DNA from: Treponema sp. OMZ 790
Lineage (GTDB): Bacteria > Spirochaetota > Spirochaetia > Treponematales > Treponemataceae
Direction of reading: 5' to 3'
Length of the DNA: 64,000 bases
Assembly: GCF_024181285.1 (NCBI RefSeq)
Contig: NZ_CP051201.1
Coordinates: forward strand, 124,001 to 188,000
The notes below the pieces were generated by a model. That model saw nothing but the letters and a program-made list of their open reading frames with translations, was not told where the DNA came from and searched no databases. Positions 54,048-63,734 of this stretch are shown piece by piece. The translations under genes and the position numbers were made by a program. Every line of letters starts with the position of its first letter. Position 1 is the stretch's first letter.

Positions 54048-54080
54048 GGCAGTGTGCTTTTTTAGTACACTGCCTTTTTT
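54048..54080 (+). terminator. Terminator after dentilisin operon
   Basis: GGCAGTGT (54048-54055) pairs with ACACTGCC (54067-54074), followed by six T residues. Confidence 0.9.
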
Positions 54081-54127
54081 AAACAGGAATCTATTTGTTT
54101 ATAAACAAAAATAAAATAATTTTCCTA

Positions 54128-54156
54128 TTGACATTTTTTATTCTTTATGATATAAA
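54128..54156 (+). promoter_or_regulatory. Strong promoter of the tuf leader
   Basis: A perfect TTGACA (54128-54133) and TATAAA (54151-54156) are separated by 17 bases. It is the best promoter in the region, about 430 bases before the tuf start. Confidence 0.8.
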
Positions 54157-54586
54157 GAACGCTGATATTTACATTATGATTTAAGGTCTGAAAAAGGCTT
54201 TAAATCGGTATTCTTTAGAAGTTTTGCGTTGCCGTAAAGCCTTTTTAGGCAGGTGGATGCCGCTCTTATTTATACAAATGAGAGGAGAAATCTTTAAAAC
54301 TTCGCAGGATGCCAAACCAGTCATCGGAGTTACAGTTTAAAGGTGATCAGGTGGGTCCGAATGCTGTCCGAAAACCTATGGGCGGTGGATAAAAAGCGTT
54401 TTTCTTTACAAAAAAAATGAAAGAAAATGCTTAAATCTTATCTGATTTTAATCACTGTCTTATGTTTCTCCGGTTTGTTTCTTTGTTAAGCTTGTTTTTC
54501 GGTTACGAAAGACCGGTTAACTTTTTAATCTCGTCATTTTTAATGCGGGAAATATTAGACTTGCCAACGTCTTTTAGGAGGATCTC

Positions 54587-55774
54587 ATGGCAAAGGAAAA
54601 ATTTAACAGAACGAAAGTTCACATGAATGTTGGTACCATCGGTCACGTTGACCATGGTAAGACCACTCTTTCGGCAGCGATCACTACGTATTGTGCAAAG
54701 AAGTACGGTGATAAGCTTCTAAAATATGACGAGATCGACAATGCGCCGGAAGAAAAAGAGCGCGGTATTACTATCAATACCCGCCACTTGGAATATCAGT
54801 CCGATAAGAGACACTATGCACACATCGACTGCCCCGGCCACGCTGACTATGTTAAGAACATGATCACAGGTGCTGCTCAGATGGACGGCGGTGTTCTCGT
54901 AGTTTCAGCTCCGGACTCGGTTATGCCTCAGACAAAAGAGCACTTGCTTCTTGCTCGACAGGTAGGTGTACCTTCAATCATCGTCTTCCTCAACAAGATT
55001 GACCTTGTTGATGATCCCGATCTTGTAGAATTGGTAGAAGAAGAAGTCCGCGAAACCTTGGCATCTTACGGCTTCCCCGAAGATACACCCATCATCAAGG
55101 GTTCTGCTTTTAAAGCTCTTCAAGAAGGTGCAACTGCTGAAGACACAGCTCCTATCGAAGAATTGCTCCAGACAATGGACAGCTACTTCCAGGATCCCGT
55201 TCGAGATGCAGAAAAACCCTTCCTTCTCCCCATTGAAGATATCTTCACAATTCAGGGACGAGGAACTGTTGTTACGGGAAGAATCGAGCGCGGTGTTATC
55301 AAAATGAACGAAGAAGTTGAAATCGTTGGTATCCGCCCCACAAAGAAGACTGTTGTTACAGGTATCGAAATGTTCAACAAACTTCTTGATCAGGGAGAAG
55401 CCGGAGACAACGTAGGTCTTCTCTTGAGAGGTGTTGAAAAGAAAGAAGTTGAGCGCGGACAGGTTCTCGCTAAGCCCGGTTCAATTCATCCTCACACCAA
55501 ATTTGAAGCTCAGATTTATGTTCTTTCAAAAGAAGAAGGCGGACGACACAGCCCTTTCTTCTCAGGTTACAGACCTCAGTTCTATTTCAGAACAACCGAT
55601 ATCACAGGAACTGTAAACCTTCCTGAAGGAACAGACATGGTTAAACCCGGCGATAATACAAAGATTATCGGTGAACTTATTCACCCCATAGCTATGGATC
55701 AAGGTCTTAAACTCGCTATTCGCGAAGGCGGACGAACTATTGCTTCGGGTCAGGTAACTGAAGTTATCGAATAA
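54587..55774 (+). CDS. tuf: Translation elongation factor Tu
   Basis: EF-Tu brings aminoacyl-tRNA to the ribosome as a GTP complex. The 395-residue protein has all G motifs: GHVDHGKT (about residues 18-25), the switch [18 protein letters not shown] (about 80-87) and NKIDL (about 135-139), followed by domains II and III complete to the C-terminus. GGAGG is before the ATG. A hairpin (55777-55821) separates it from rpsJ. Codon use is strongly biased, as expected for a highly expressed gene. Confidence 0.99.
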   Translation: MAKEKFNRTKVHMNVGTIGHVDHGKTTLSAAITTYCAKKYGDKLLKYDEIDNAPEEKERGITINTRHLEYQSDKRHYAHIDCPGHADYVKNMITGAAQMDGGVLVVSAPDSVMPQTKEHLLLARQVGVPSIIVFLNKIDLVDDPDLVELVEEEVRETLASYGFPEDTPIIKGSAFKALQEGATAEDTAPIEELLQTMDSYFQDPVRDAEKPFLLPIEDIFTIQGRGTVVTGRIERGVIKMNEEVEIVGIRPTKKTVVTGIEMFNKLLDQGEAGDNVGLLLRGVEKKEVERGQVLAKPGSIHPHTKFEAQIYVLSKEEGGRHSPFFSGYRPQFYFRTTDITGTVNLPEGTDMVKPGDNTKIIGELIHPIAMDQGLKLAIREGGRTIASGQVTEVIE

Positions 55775-55776
55775 AT

Positions 55777-55821
55777 GATGCAAAAAACGGCGCTTGCGCT
55801 TTTGTAAGTGCCGTTTGCATC
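55777..55821 (+). promoter_or_regulatory. Intercistronic hairpin between tuf and rpsJ
   Basis: GATGCAAA…ACGGC pairs with GCCGTTTGCATC over a long stem with an inner CTT/AAG pairing. No clear T-run follows, so it may stabilise tuf mRNA, or set the ratio of tuf to the S10 operon. Confidence 0.55.
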
Positions 55822-55836
55822 TCTTCGGAGGGAATG

Positions 55837-56145
55837 ATGACAAAGGAAAAGATTCGCGTAAAGCTTCGCGGATTCGATGTAGAGTTGGTTGATCAGAGTT
55901 CAAAGGCTATTGTACAGGCTGTTCAAAAAGCAGGTGCAAAGGTTTGCGGTCCTATCCCGCTTCCCACTCGGATTAACAAGTTTACAGTGCTTCGCTCGCC
56001 CCACGTAAACAAAAAATCACGTGAGCAGTTTGAAATGCGGACGCACAAAAGGTTAATCGATATTATCGAACCTTCGGCAGATGTTATGAATGCCTTGTTG
56101 GCATTAGAACTCTCAGCCGGTGTTGATGTAGAAATTAAACAATAA
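55837..56145 (+). CDS. rpsJ: 30S ribosomal protein S10
   Basis: The 102-residue S10 is complete, with the family blocks [50 protein letters not shown] and [22 protein letters not shown]10 sits in the 30S head and is also NusE in antitermination. The ATG at 55837 is chosen over the one at 55834 because the GGAGG spacing fits better. It begins the S10 operon directly after tuf. Confidence 0.98.
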   Translation: MTKEKIRVKLRGFDVELVDQSSKAIVQAVQKAGAKVCGPIPLPTRINKFTVLRSPHVNKKSREQFEMRTHKRLIDIIEPSADVMNALLALELSAGVDVEIKQ

Positions 56146-56202
56146 GATTTAATTAATGGTAGACGGCCTTTAATCAGGGGTGCGTACCTTAGGAGAATTT
56201 AA

Positions 56203-56829
56203 ATGATTGGACTGATTGGAAAAAAAATCGGCATGACCCAAATCTTCAATGAAGTCGGTCACCTTATGCCGGTTACAGTTATTCAGGTAGAACCCAATAC
56301 CGTTGTTGCACTAAAGGACAAGGAAAAGTTCGGATACTCTTCAGTAGTGCTCGGCTTGGGTGAACTCAAAGAAAAGCACACCAGTAAACCCTATGCAGGA
56401 CAGTTCAGCGGAGACATTAAGCCTTTAAAACTTTTAAAGGAATTCCGTGATTTTGACAAAGAAGTTGCAGTAGGTGATAAACTCGGTGTAGAGGTTTTTG
56501 AAAAGGTTCCGTATTTAGACATTACGGCAATTTCAAAAGGTAAAGGTTTTCAGGGTGTTATGAAGCGATGGGGCTATGGAGGCGGTAGAGCAAGCCATGG
56601 TTCTAAGTTCCACCGTGAAGCAGGTTCGACGGGACACTGTACAACTCCGGGACGTTCTTTTAAAAATACGACAATGCCCGGAAGAATGGGTTTTGACAAG
56701 GTTACCGTTCAAAATTTGCAAATCGTAAAGATTGATCCTGAATTGGGTGTTATAATGGTTCGCGGTTCTGTTCCGGGTAAAAAGGATGCAACTGTATTCT
56801 TAAAATCCGCAGTAAAGCGGGCTAAATAA
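56203..56829 (+). CDS. rplC: 50S ribosomal protein L3
   Basis: The 208-residue L3 begins MIGLIGKKIGMTQIFNE and has the loop KGKGFQGVMKRWGYGGGRASHGSKF that reaches the peptidyl-transferase centre, and GSTGHCTTPGRSFKNTTMPGRMG. It is an early 50S assembly protein. AGGAG is before the ATG; it precedes rplD by 14 bases. Confidence 0.98.
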   Translation: MIGLIGKKIGMTQIFNEVGHLMPVTVIQVEPNTVVALKDKEKFGYSSVVLGLGELKEKHTSKPYAGQFSGDIKPLKLLKEFRDFDKEVAVGDKLGVEVFEKVPYLDITAISKGKGFQGVMKRWGYGGGRASHGSKFHREAGSTGHCTTPGRSFKNTTMPGRMGFDKVTVQNLQIVKIDPELGVIMVRGSVPGKKDATVFLKSAVKRAK

Positions 56830-56843
56830 GGACGGTAGAAGAC

Positions 56844-57479
56844 ATGGAAAAGAAAGTCTATTCAGTCGATGGTAAAGAATTGAGGACAATTAATCTTGAT
56901 GACAAGGTGTTCGGTCTTCCCGTAAATGATGATGTTATTTACTACGCCATCAATAATGAACTAGCCAATAAACGAGTCGGAACGGCTTGTACAAAAGGCA
57001 GAGCTGAGGTTCACGGTTCAAATTCCAAGCCTTACAGCCAGAAAGGTACAGGACGCGCACGACGCGGTGATAAAAAATCCCCTCTTTTAGTCGGAGGAGG
57101 AACTATTTTTGGACCCAAGCCGAGAGATTTCAGCTATTCTATGCCTAAAAAAGCAAAAAGATTGGCTATGAAGTCAATTTTGAGCCTTAAAGCTCAAAAC
57201 GACAGGTTAGTGGTTGTCGAAGATTTTACGGTAGAAAGCGGAAAAACACGCGACCTTGTAAAGATTTTAAATAACTTTTCAAAGGGCGAACGGACTGTTG
57301 TTATTCTAAAGGATGATGATTCTTTGGTAAAAAGAGCAGGACGCAATATTCCGCATCTTTCATTCTTGGCATATAACCGCCTTAGAGCTCACGATTTATT
57401 CTACGGCCGAAAAGTTATCATGCTTGAATCTGCCGCAAAAAATCTTTCCGATTTTTACGGATGTAAGGAGGCCGAATAA
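56844..57479 (+). CDS. rplD: 50S ribosomal protein L4
   Basis: The 211-residue L4 has the extended loop [41 protein letters not shown] that lines the exit tunnel. The frame is complete and of normal length. In some bacteria L4 also represses its operon; no such element can be identified here. Confidence 0.97.
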   Translation: MEKKVYSVDGKELRTINLDDKVFGLPVNDDVIYYAINNELANKRVGTACTKGRAEVHGSNSKPYSQKGTGRARRGDKKSPLLVGGGTIFGPKPRDFSYSMPKKAKRLAMKSILSLKAQNDRLVVVEDFTVESGKTRDLVKILNNFSKGERTVVILKDDDSLVKRAGRNIPHLSFLAYNRLRAHDLFYGRKVIMLESAAKNLSDFYGCKEAE

Positions 57480-57481
57480 TA

Positions 57482-57766
57482 ATGGAATACAATGATATAC
57501 TTATCGCGCCTGTTCTTACCGAAAAAAGCACAGAACTTCGCGAGCAGGGCAAATATGTTTTCAAAGTAGCGCCAAAGGCTACCAAGATTCAGATAAAGGA
57601 AGCAGTACGAAGATTGTTCAATGTAAAAGTTACCGATTGTACTGTTGTTAATGTTCGAGGAAAGACTAAGCGTCTCCGCTACAAGGAAGGTAAAACTTCA
57701 TCTTGGAAAAAAGCAACCGTAAAACTTGCTAAGGGCGAGACAATTAAGATTTTTGAAGGTGCGTAA
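57482..57766 (+). CDS. rplW: 50S ribosomal protein L23
   Basis: The 94-residue L23 has the expected APVLTEKSTELREQGKYVFKVAPKATKIQIKEAVRRLFNVKV block and the C-terminal GKTKRLRYKEGKTSSWKKATVKL. It lies at the tunnel exit and binds trigger factor and SRP. The start is two bases after the rplD stop. Confidence 0.97.
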   Translation: MEYNDILIAPVLTEKSTELREQGKYVFKVAPKATKIQIKEAVRRLFNVKVTDCTVVNVRGKTKRLRYKEGKTSSWKKATVKLAKGETIKIFEGA

Positions 57767-57799
57767 GCCTTAATGTGCTTATGCTAAGGGGATAGCAAA

Positions 57800-58630
57800 A
57801 TGGCTCTAAAAGAATATAAGCCGATGACGCCCGGATTGCGCGGACGAATTGATTTGCGAAAAGATGAAATTACAGCTCAAAAGCCTGAAAAGTCCTTGAC
57901 TACAGGCAAAAAGAACAGAGCCGGTCGCGATTCAAGAGGACGCATTTCAGTTCGAGGCCAAGGCGGCGGACATAAACAGAAATACCGACAAATCGATTTT
58001 AAGCGAAACAAATATGGTATTCCGGGCACTGTAAGGACAATCGAATATGATCCTAACCGCAGTGCAAATATTGCATTGATTTTTTACGCTGACGGAGAAA
58101 AACGATATATCATCGCTCCCAAGGGCTTAAAAATCGGTCAAAAGATTATGAGCGGCGAAATGGCTACATTGGATGTTGCAAATGCTCTTCCTTTGGAAGC
58201 AATTCCCGTCGGCTTTACCGTGCATAATATTGAGCTTACAATCGGAAGAGGCGGACAAATGGCGCGTTCGGCTGGTGCCGGCGCATTGGTTGCTGCAAAA
58301 GAAGGCGAATATGTTACCATAAAGTTGCCTTCCGGAGAAACTCGCTTAGTAAACAAAAAATGCTATGCAACAATAGGCGAAGTCGGCAATGAAGATCATA
58401 TGAATACAAGTCTTGGCAAAGCCGGTCGATCAAGATGGCTTGGAATCAGGCCCACCGTTCGAGGTATGGCTATGAACCCGATTGATCACCCCCTCGGCGG
58501 TGGTGAAGGACGAGGAAAGGGAAGACATCCCGTTACTCCTTGGGGACAGCCTTGTAAGGGCTATAAGACCCGCAAGAAGCGCAATCCTTCGGATAGCTTC
58601 ATTGTCTCAAGACGAAAGAAGAAGAAGTAG
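57800..58630 (+). CDS. rplB: 50S ribosomal protein L2
   Basis: The 276-residue L2 is complete: [24 protein letters not shown] at the N-terminal part and [26 protein letters not shown] near the C-terminus, including the conserved His near the peptidyl-transferase centre. AAGGGGA is before the ATG. Confidence 0.98.
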   Translation: MALKEYKPMTPGLRGRIDLRKDEITAQKPEKSLTTGKKNRAGRDSRGRISVRGQGGGHKQKYRQIDFKRNKYGIPGTVRTIEYDPNRSANIALIFYADGEKRYIIAPKGLKIGQKIMSGEMATLDVANALPLEAIPVGFTVHNIELTIGRGGQMARSAGAGALVAAKEGEYVTIKLPSGETRLVNKKCYATIGEVGNEDHMNTSLGKAGRSRWLGIRPTVRGMAMNPIDHPLGGGEGRGKGRHPVTPWGQPCKGYKTRKKRNPSDSFIVSRRKKKK

Positions 58631-58642
58631 GGGGTTGCACAA

Positions 58643-58921
58643 GTGTCAAGATCAGTTAAAAAGGGACCTTTTATTGCAAAGAGTCTTTTTAAAAATGTAA
58701 ATGAGATGAACAGATCGGGCAAAAAAAAGCCGATTAAGACTTATTCCCGCTGTTCTACAATTATACCTGAAATGGTAGGTAACACTATTTCGGTACATAA
58801 CGGCAAGACGTGGATTCCGGTTTATATCACCGAGAATCTTGTTGGACATAAACTTGGAGAGTTTGCTCCTACGCGCACATTCCGCAAGCATGCAAACTCT
58901 GACAAGAAGGTTGGAAAATAG
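58643..58921 (+). CDS. rpsS: 30S ribosomal protein S19 (GTG start)
   Basis: The 92-residue S19 starts at GTG (58643), giving the family N-terminus [19 protein letters not shown]; no ATG is available at this point. [24 protein letters not shown] is the conserved C-terminal block. S19 contacts S13 in the 30S head. Confidence 0.97.
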   Translation: MSRSVKKGPFIAKSLFKNVNEMNRSGKKKPIKTYSRCSTIIPEMVGNTISVHNGKTWIPVYITENLVGHKLGEFAPTRTFRKHANSDKKVGK

Positions 58922-58925
58922 GTGA

Positions 58926-59288
58926 ATGAAGATGACTGAAAGAACAGGATATCGAGCAACAACGAAATTTCTTATTGCATCACCTACCAAGGTAAGACCG
59001 GTGGCAAATGTCGTAAAAAACAAGCCCTATCCGGAAGCAATGGCTATTTTGGAAAATATGCCGCAAAAAGGAGCAGTTTTAATTTCACAGACAATGAAAT
59101 CGGCTGCTTCCAATGCTCTTTACAAAAATAAACAGCTTGATGAGGACATGCTCTTTGTTAAGGAAATTATGATTGATGAAGGGCCCAGGCTAAAAAGAAT
59201 TTGGTGTCGCGGCAAGGGCCGTGCAGACATGCTCTTAAAGCGCATGTGTCATATCACAGTTGTCGTTGACGAAAGAGCAGGAGAGTAG
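58926..59288 (+). CDS. rplV: 50S ribosomal protein L22
   Basis: The 120-residue L22 has [36 protein letters not shown] and the exit-tunnel loop [29 protein letters not shown], where macrolide-resistance changes are known. An ATG at 58926 and one at 58932 are both possible starts; the first is taken here. Confidence 0.96.
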   Translation: MKMTERTGYRATTKFLIASPTKVRPVANVVKNKPYPEAMAILENMPQKGAVLISQTMKSAASNALYKNKQLDEDMLFVKEIMIDEGPRLKRIWCRGKGRADMLLKRMCHITVVVDERAGE

Positions 59289-59290
59289 AT

Positions 59291-60010
59291 ATGGGACAGA
59301 AAGTAAACCCTACAGGATTAAGACTTGGTATAAACAAAACTTGGTCGTCTCGCTGGTATGCAGGACCCCGTAATTATGCCGATTTGCTGCTTGAGGATTT
59401 AAAGATTCGAGCTATGATTCAGGAAATCCCTGAATGTAAAAACGCCGACATTGCCGAAGTTGAAATCATCCGTCATCCCCAAAGGATCACGATCATGATT
59501 CATACGGCCCGGCCCGGTGTTATAATCGGTGTAAAAGGTGCCAATATCGAAAATATCGGAGCCATTATACAGAAAAAGCTCGGCAAAAAGGTGCAAATTA
59601 AAATTAAGGAAGTAAAGAGAGCCGAATTGAGGGCTTCTTTAGTTGCTCAAAATGTTGCACGTCAGCTTGCAGGAAGAGCTTCTTTCCGAAAAGTATTAAA
59701 ACAGTCTTGTTTTAATACGATGAGATCCGGCGCTCAAGGTATAAAGATTAGAATTTCAGGACGCTTAGGCGGTGCTGAAATGTCGAGAACCGAAGAAATG
59801 AAAGAAGGACGCGTTCCTCTTCACACGCTTCGGGCAGATATAGACTACGGTTTTGCTGAAGCCGATACAACCTACGGAAAAATAGGTGTTAAGGTATGGC
59901 TTTACAGCGGAATGATGTTTGGCGGAGAACAAAAAGAAGATGCAGGAGCCTTGCTTAAAAAGCAAAGAAAACCCCGCTCTGAAAAACCCGCTCAAGCAGG
60001 GAGGCAATAA
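59291..60010 (+). CDS. rpsC: 30S ribosomal protein S3
   Basis: The 239-residue S3 begins [20 protein letters not shown], has the KH domain [25 protein letters not shown], and the C-terminal [43 protein letters not shown]. It forms part of the mRNA entry path. Three bases separate it from the previous stop. Confidence 0.98.
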   Translation: MGQKVNPTGLRLGINKTWSSRWYAGPRNYADLLLEDLKIRAMIQEIPECKNADIAEVEIIRHPQRITIMIHTARPGVIIGVKGANIENIGAIIQKKLGKKVQIKIKEVKRAELRASLVAQNVARQLAGRASFRKVLKQSCFNTMRSGAQGIKIRISGRLGGAEMSRTEEMKEGRVPLHTLRADIDYGFAEADTTYGKIGVKVWLYSGMMFGGEQKEDAGALLKKQRKPRSEKPAQAGRQ

Positions 60011-60012
60011 TT

Positions 60013-60429
60013 ATGTTTAGTCCCAAAAGAGTAAAACATAGAAAGGTTCAGCGCGGTAGAATCAAGGGTGAAGCTACACGATGCAACAACATCGATTTCG
60101 GCGAATACGCTTTAGTTTCTCTTGAACCTTTTTTGCTTACAAATAGACAAATTGAAGCTGCCCGTGTTGCTTTAAATCGTAAGATTAAGCGAGGCGGAAA
60201 ATTGTGGATTCGAGTTTTTCCGGATAAACCCTATTCAAAGAAACCCGCTGAAGTTCGAATGGGCGGCGGAAAGGGTGCCCCCGAATACTGGGTAGCGGTT
60301 GTAAAACCCGGAACTATTATTTTTGAATTAGCCGGTGTTGATAAGAATTTGGCCGAACAAGCTATGACCTTGGCAGGAAGCAAACTTCCGTTTAAGACAA
60401 GGTTTGCCGAGCAGATTCAGGCCGACTAA
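60013..60429 (+). CDS. rplP: 50S ribosomal protein L16
   Basis: The 138-residue L16 starts [21 protein letters not shown] and has the conserved RRWGGGK-like block [31 protein letters not shown]. It lies near the A site of the 50S subunit. The start is two bases after the rpsC stop. Confidence 0.98.
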   Translation: MFSPKRVKHRKVQRGRIKGEATRCNNIDFGEYALVSLEPFLLTNRQIEAARVALNRKIKRGGKLWIRVFPDKPYSKKPAEVRMGGGKGAPEYWVAVVKPGTIIFELAGVDKNLAEQAMTLAGSKLPFKTRFAEQIQAD

Positions 60430-60441
60430 GGAGCGTTTAAA

Positions 60442-60651
60442 ATGAAAAAGAAGTCAAAGTACAGAGAAATGTCGTATAAGGAACTTGTTTCAAAACGCAA
60501 TGATCTAAAGCAAAAATACATGGATTTGAGATTTCAAGCTGTGGTAGGGCATTTGGATAACCCGCTTGAAAAGAGAATTATGCGTCGTGAAATAGCGATG
60601 TTAAATACCTTTATCCGCCAAAAAGAATTGGCCGGCGAAGGTGTAAATTAG
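60442..60651 (+). CDS. rpmC: 50S ribosomal protein L29
   Basis: The 69-residue L29 is a two-helix protein; EMSYKELVSKRNDLKQKYMDLRFQAVVGHLDNPLEKRIMRREIAMLNTFIRQKEL fits the family and lies near the tunnel exit. AAGGAG is before the ATG. Confidence 0.97.
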   Translation: MKKKSKYREMSYKELVSKRNDLKQKYMDLRFQAVVGHLDNPLEKRIMRREIAMLNTFIRQKELAGEGVN

Positions 60652-60662
60652 GAGCTTAACCC

Positions 60663-60935
60663 GTGGAAACAACAGAAAACACAAAAAAAATCGGGAAGCG
60701 CGAGTTTGTCGGAATCGTAACAAGCGACAAGATGAATAAAACCATCGTCGTTGAAGTCCGAACCAAAAAGCTTCATAAGCTGTACAAAAAATACGTATCG
60801 AGCAGTAAAAAATACAAGGCTCACGATGAAGAAAATACAGCCCACATCGGCGATACTGTAAGAATTGTAGAGCATAAGCCCATCAGCAAAGAGAAGGCTT
60901 GGATGCTTACTGAAGTTATTGAACGGGCTAAGTAA
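60663..60935 (+). CDS. rpsQ: 30S ribosomal protein S17 (GTG start)
   Basis: The 90-residue S17 has KREFVGIVTSDKMNKTIVVEVRTKKLHKLYKKYVSSSKKYKAHDEENTAHIGDTVRIVEHKPISKEKAWMLTEVIERAK, matching the family throughout. The GTG at 60663 follows AGGAG (60651-60655); no ATG is near. Confidence 0.97.
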   Translation: METTENTKKIGKREFVGIVTSDKMNKTIVVEVRTKKLHKLYKKYVSSSKKYKAHDEENTAHIGDTVRIVEHKPISKEKAWMLTEVIERAK

Positions 60936-60953
60936 GGCAAGGAGTTAAGGTAA

Positions 60954-61322
60954 ATGATACAGGTTGAAACAAGATTAAACGTTGCCGATAACTCAGGCGC
61001 TAAACTCGTCGAATGTATTAAGGTTATCGGCGGATCAAAACGCAGATACGCAGGTATTGGGGATATAATCGTTGTGGCAGTAAAAGAAGCATTGCCCACA
61101 TCGGTTATTAAAAAGGGTACGGTAGAAAAAGCCGTTATTGTGCGTGTTTCAAAAGAATACCGCCGTCCCGATGGAACTTATATTCGATTTGATGATAACG
61201 CCTGCGTAATCATCGACGATAATAAAAACCCTAAGGGAAAACGTATTTTCGGCCCTGTAGCCAGAGAGCTTCGTGATCATGATTACATGAAGATAGTTTC
61301 TCTTGCTCCGGAAGTTCTTTAA
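60954..61322 (+). CDS. rplN: 50S ribosomal protein L14
   Basis: The 122-residue L14 has [17 protein letters not shown], the [17 protein letters not shown] block and [10 protein letters not shown]…[12 protein letters not shown] at the end. It contributes to the subunit interface. AAGGAG is before the ATG. Confidence 0.98.
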   Translation: MIQVETRLNVADNSGAKLVECIKVIGGSKRRYAGIGDIIVVAVKEALPTSVIKKGTVEKAVIVRVSKEYRRPDGTYIRFDDNACVIIDDNKNPKGKRIFGPVARELRDHDYMKIVSLAPEVL

Positions 61323-61331
61323 GGAGAGTTT

Positions 61332-61646
61332 ATGGCAGGAAAGATGAAAATTCACCGCAATGATACTGTTGAAATCATTGCAGGAAAGGAAAGGGGCAAG
61401 CGGGGCGAAGTCGTAAAGGTCTTGCAGGAAGATAATAAGGTTATCGTCGGCGGACTTAATATGATAAAAAAAGCCATGCGCAAAAGAAGCCAGCAGGATC
61501 AGGGCGGAATTGTAGAAATTGAAGCTCCGATATCTGCATCCAATGTTATGATTATATGCAAAAAATGCGGTAAAACCCGAATTGCATACGAAATAAAGGA
61601 CGGCAAAAAGACAAGAATTTGCCGTAAGTGTGGAGAAGCGTTATAA
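61332..61646 (+). CDS. rplX: 50S ribosomal protein L24
   Basis: The 104-residue L24 has the KOW motif [31 protein letters not shown] and a C-terminal zinc-ribbon pair, CKKCGK and CRKCGE, seen in some bacterial L24. It starts 50S assembly. The stop overlaps the rplE start by one base (TAATG). Confidence 0.97.
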   Translation: MAGKMKIHRNDTVEIIAGKERGKRGEVVKVLQEDNKVIVGGLNMIKKAMRKRSQQDQGGIVEIEAPISASNVMIICKKCGKTRIAYEIKDGKKTRICRKCGEAL

Positions 61647-62197
61647 TGAGTAATTACGTACCTCGGCTTAAGAAAGTCTATACAGAACAAATCATGCCCG
61701 AGCTTAAAAAGGAATTTAACTACAGTTCTGTTATGCAAATTCCTCGGCTTAAAAAAGTCGTAGTAAGCATGGGTGTTGGTGTAGCTCTCACGAATAGGAA
61801 ACTACTTGATGCTGCAGTAACTGACCTTGAAATAATCACCGGTCAAAAAGCTGTGAAAACAAAGGCAAGAAAGAGTATAGCAAACTTTAAACTTCGTGAG
61901 GGAAATGAGATTGGGGCAATGGTAACATTACGTGGTGCTAGAATGTATGAATTTTTGGACCGTTTTATCAATGTTGCTTTGCCGCGTGTTAAGGATTTCC
62001 GCGGAGTTAACCCGAACGGTTTTGACGGTCGCGGAAACTATTCAGTGGGTATTACCGAGCAGATCATCTTCCCCGAAATCGACTTCGATAAAATCGAACG
62101 CATTTCAGGATTGAATGTGAACGTAGTAACTTCTGCCGAGACTGATCAAGAGGCAAGATCGCTTCTTGCAAAGTTTGGTATGCCCTTTAGGAAGTAA
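61646..62197 (+). CDS. rplE: 50S ribosomal protein L5
   Basis: The 183-residue L5 contains [42 protein letters not shown] and [31 protein letters not shown]. The start at 61646 overlaps the rplX stop (TAATG); a frame from 61628 would be inside rplX. L5 carries 5S rRNA. Confidence 0.98.
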   Translation: MSNYVPRLKKVYTEQIMPELKKEFNYSSVMQIPRLKKVVVSMGVGVALTNRKLLDAAVTDLEIITGQKAVKTKARKSIANFKLREGNEIGAMVTLRGARMYEFLDRFINVALPRVKDFRGVNPNGFDGRGNYSVGITEQIIFPEIDFDKIERISGLNVNVVTSAETDQEARSLLAKFGMPFRK

Positions 62198-62208
62198 GAG
62201 AGGATTTC

Positions 62209-62394
62209 ATGGCTACAGTTGCAAAAATTAATCAAGCTAACAGAAAAGCGAAGTATCCGACACGACAGTATAACAGATGCAAGGTTTGCGGACGCCCCAG
62301 AGGTTATCTGCGAAAATTCAAGATGTGCCGTGTTTGTTTTAGAAAATTAGCAAGCGAAGGGCAAATCCCCGGCGTTACAAAGTCAAGTTGGTAG
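62209..62394 (+). CDS. rpsN: 30S ribosomal protein S14, zinc-binding type
   Basis: The 61-residue S14 is the short type Z form. Zinc ligands are in [10 protein letters not shown] and CRVCFRKL; the C-terminus [11 protein letters not shown] is canonical. Long zinc-free S14 paralogues in other bacteria are about 100 residues. Confidence 0.97.
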   Translation: MATVAKINQANRKAKYPTRQYNRCKVCGRPRGYLRKFKMCRVCFRKLASEGQIPGVTKSSW

Positions 62395-62404
62395 GAGGTA
62401 GATA

Positions 62405-62803
62405 ATGAGTGTTTCAGATCCAATAGCAGACATGCTCACTAAAATTAGAAATGCTGCTTCCGCCGGTCACGAATCGGTTGATGTTCCTTCTTCAAAAATG
62501 AAATGGGAAATTATCAGTATTCTTAAATCGGAAGGGTATATCAAAAACTTTAAGAAAATGACCCAAGACGGAGCTAACAATATCAGAGTATTCTTAAAAT
62601 ACGATGATAAAGAATCTTCGGTTATTCATGGAATTGAAAGAGTTTCCACACCCGGCCGCCGAGTATATTTAGGTTATAAGAGCTTACCGAGAGTTTTTAA
62701 CGGCTACGGTACTCTTATTGTATCGACTTCAAAAGGTATCATAACCGGAAAAGCTGCCGGCGACAGTCAGGTAGGCGGCGAGCTTATTTGCAAGGTTTGG
62801 TAG
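62405..62803 (+). CDS. rpsH: 30S ribosomal protein S8
   Basis: The 132-residue S8 has [33 protein letters not shown] and the C-terminal [33 protein letters not shown]. It helps fold 16S rRNA. GGAGG is before the ATG. Confidence 0.98.
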   Translation: MSVSDPIADMLTKIRNAASAGHESVDVPSSKMKWEIISILKSEGYIKNFKKMTQDGANNIRVFLKYDDKESSVIHGIERVSTPGRRVYLGYKSLPRVFNGYGTLIVSTSKGIITGKAAGDSQVGGELICKVW

Positions 62804-62813
62804 GAGGCGCAGT

Positions 62814-63353
62814 ATGTCAAGAGTTGGAAAAATGCCTGTTGCTATTCCTGCAGGTGTAAAAGTGAATGTTGCAAACGGAACTTTTACCGTTGAAGGCCCC
62901 AAGGGAAAACTTTCCCAAAGTTATCATACTGAAGCTGTTGATTTTAAGGTTGAAGCCGATCATGTTCTTGTAACAAGAAAAAATGATGAACTTCAGACAA
63001 GGGCTTATCACGGTTTATACCGAAGCCTTCTTAACAACATGGTAACCGGTGTAAGCACAGGTTTTACAAAAACCTTGGTAATCAATGGTGTAGGTTACAG
63101 AGCAGAAGTTCAAGGTAAGCTCCTTGTAATGGCTTTGGGTTATTCAAACGACTTTTCGGTTCTTATTCCTGAAGGAATTGAAGTAAAGGTTGACCAATTA
63201 AAGGTTATCATTTCCGGAAATTCTAAGGAAGCTGTCGGTCAGTTTGCTTCTCAGGTAAGAAAACTTAGAGGGCCTGAACCCTACAAGGGCAAGGGAATTC
63301 GTTACGAAGACGAAATCATCAAGCGAAAAGTCGGTAAGTCCGGTGTAAAGTAA
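62814..63353 (+). CDS. rplF: 50S ribosomal protein L6
   Basis: The 179-residue L6 has [36 protein letters not shown] and the C-terminal [24 protein letters not shown]. It is placed near the factor-binding centre. GGAGG is before the ATG. Confidence 0.98.
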   Translation: MSRVGKMPVAIPAGVKVNVANGTFTVEGPKGKLSQSYHTEAVDFKVEADHVLVTRKNDELQTRAYHGLYRSLLNNMVTGVSTGFTKTLVINGVGYRAEVQGKLLVMALGYSNDFSVLIPEGIEVKVDQLKVIISGNSKEAVGQFASQVRKLRGPEPYKGKGIRYEDEIIKRKVGKSGVK

Positions 63354-63363
63354 GGGTAGTATT

Positions 63364-63726
63364 ATGGACAAAAAACGTAATGATAAAGATAGAAAAAGAT
63401 TTAAGCGAAAGATGCACATTCGAAAGTCTATTTTCGGTACTGCAGAACGCCCGCGCATGACCGTGTTCCGAAGCAATAAGCGCATTTCGGTTCAGGTTAT
63501 TGACGATGTAGAAGGTAAGACGTTGGCTGCCGTTTCTACAATGGAAGAAGCTCTTCGATCGCTTAAGGTTAATGTTGAATCTGGGGCAAAAGTCGGTGAA
63601 GAAATCGGCAAGCGCCTCAAGGAAAAAAATATTGACACTGTTGTTTTTGACAGGAACGGATATCTTTACCACGGTGTTGTAAAGGCCGTTGCCGACGGTG
63701 CAAGAAAAACAGGAATTAAGTTTTAG
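63364..63726 (+). CDS. rplR: 50S ribosomal protein L18
   Basis: The 120-residue L18 has [47 protein letters not shown] and [26 protein letters not shown]. It binds 5S rRNA together with L5. The start is ten bases after the rplF stop. Confidence 0.98.
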   Translation: MDKKRNDKDRKRFKRKMHIRKSIFGTAERPRMTVFRSNKRISVQVIDDVEGKTLAAVSTMEEALRSLKVNVESGAKVGEEIGKRLKEKNIDTVVFDRNGYLYHGVVKAVADGARKTGIKF

Positions 63727-63734
63727 GAGAGGTT

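Larger units (their letters stand above)
54022..54586 (+). other. Intergenic region before tuf: terminator, strong promoter and long structured leader
   Basis: There is no coding sequence in these 565 bases. In order it holds the prtP terminator, a strong promoter (54128-54156) and a leader of about 425 bases. The leader contains a 12-bp perfect stem (54191-54202 with 54235-54246), a GC-richer patch (about 54247-54395) with the repeated word GGATGCC, an imperfect stem at about 54398-54432, and a stem near 54505-54535. I could not match it to a tRNA, SRP RNA, RNase P or tmRNA pattern. Confidence 0.7.

Noticed and set aside
54157..54430. tRNA, SRP RNA, RNase P RNA or tmRNA in the tuf leader
   Set aside because: I looked for the T-loop with CCA-side acceptor stem, the SRP GGAAG core and the RNase P and tmRNA conserved ends; none fits. 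Left as unexplained.
58652..59023. Long minus-strand open frame across rpsS and rplV
   Set aside because: It is opposite two conserved ribosomal genes with strong codon bias, and has no family match or ribosome-binding site.
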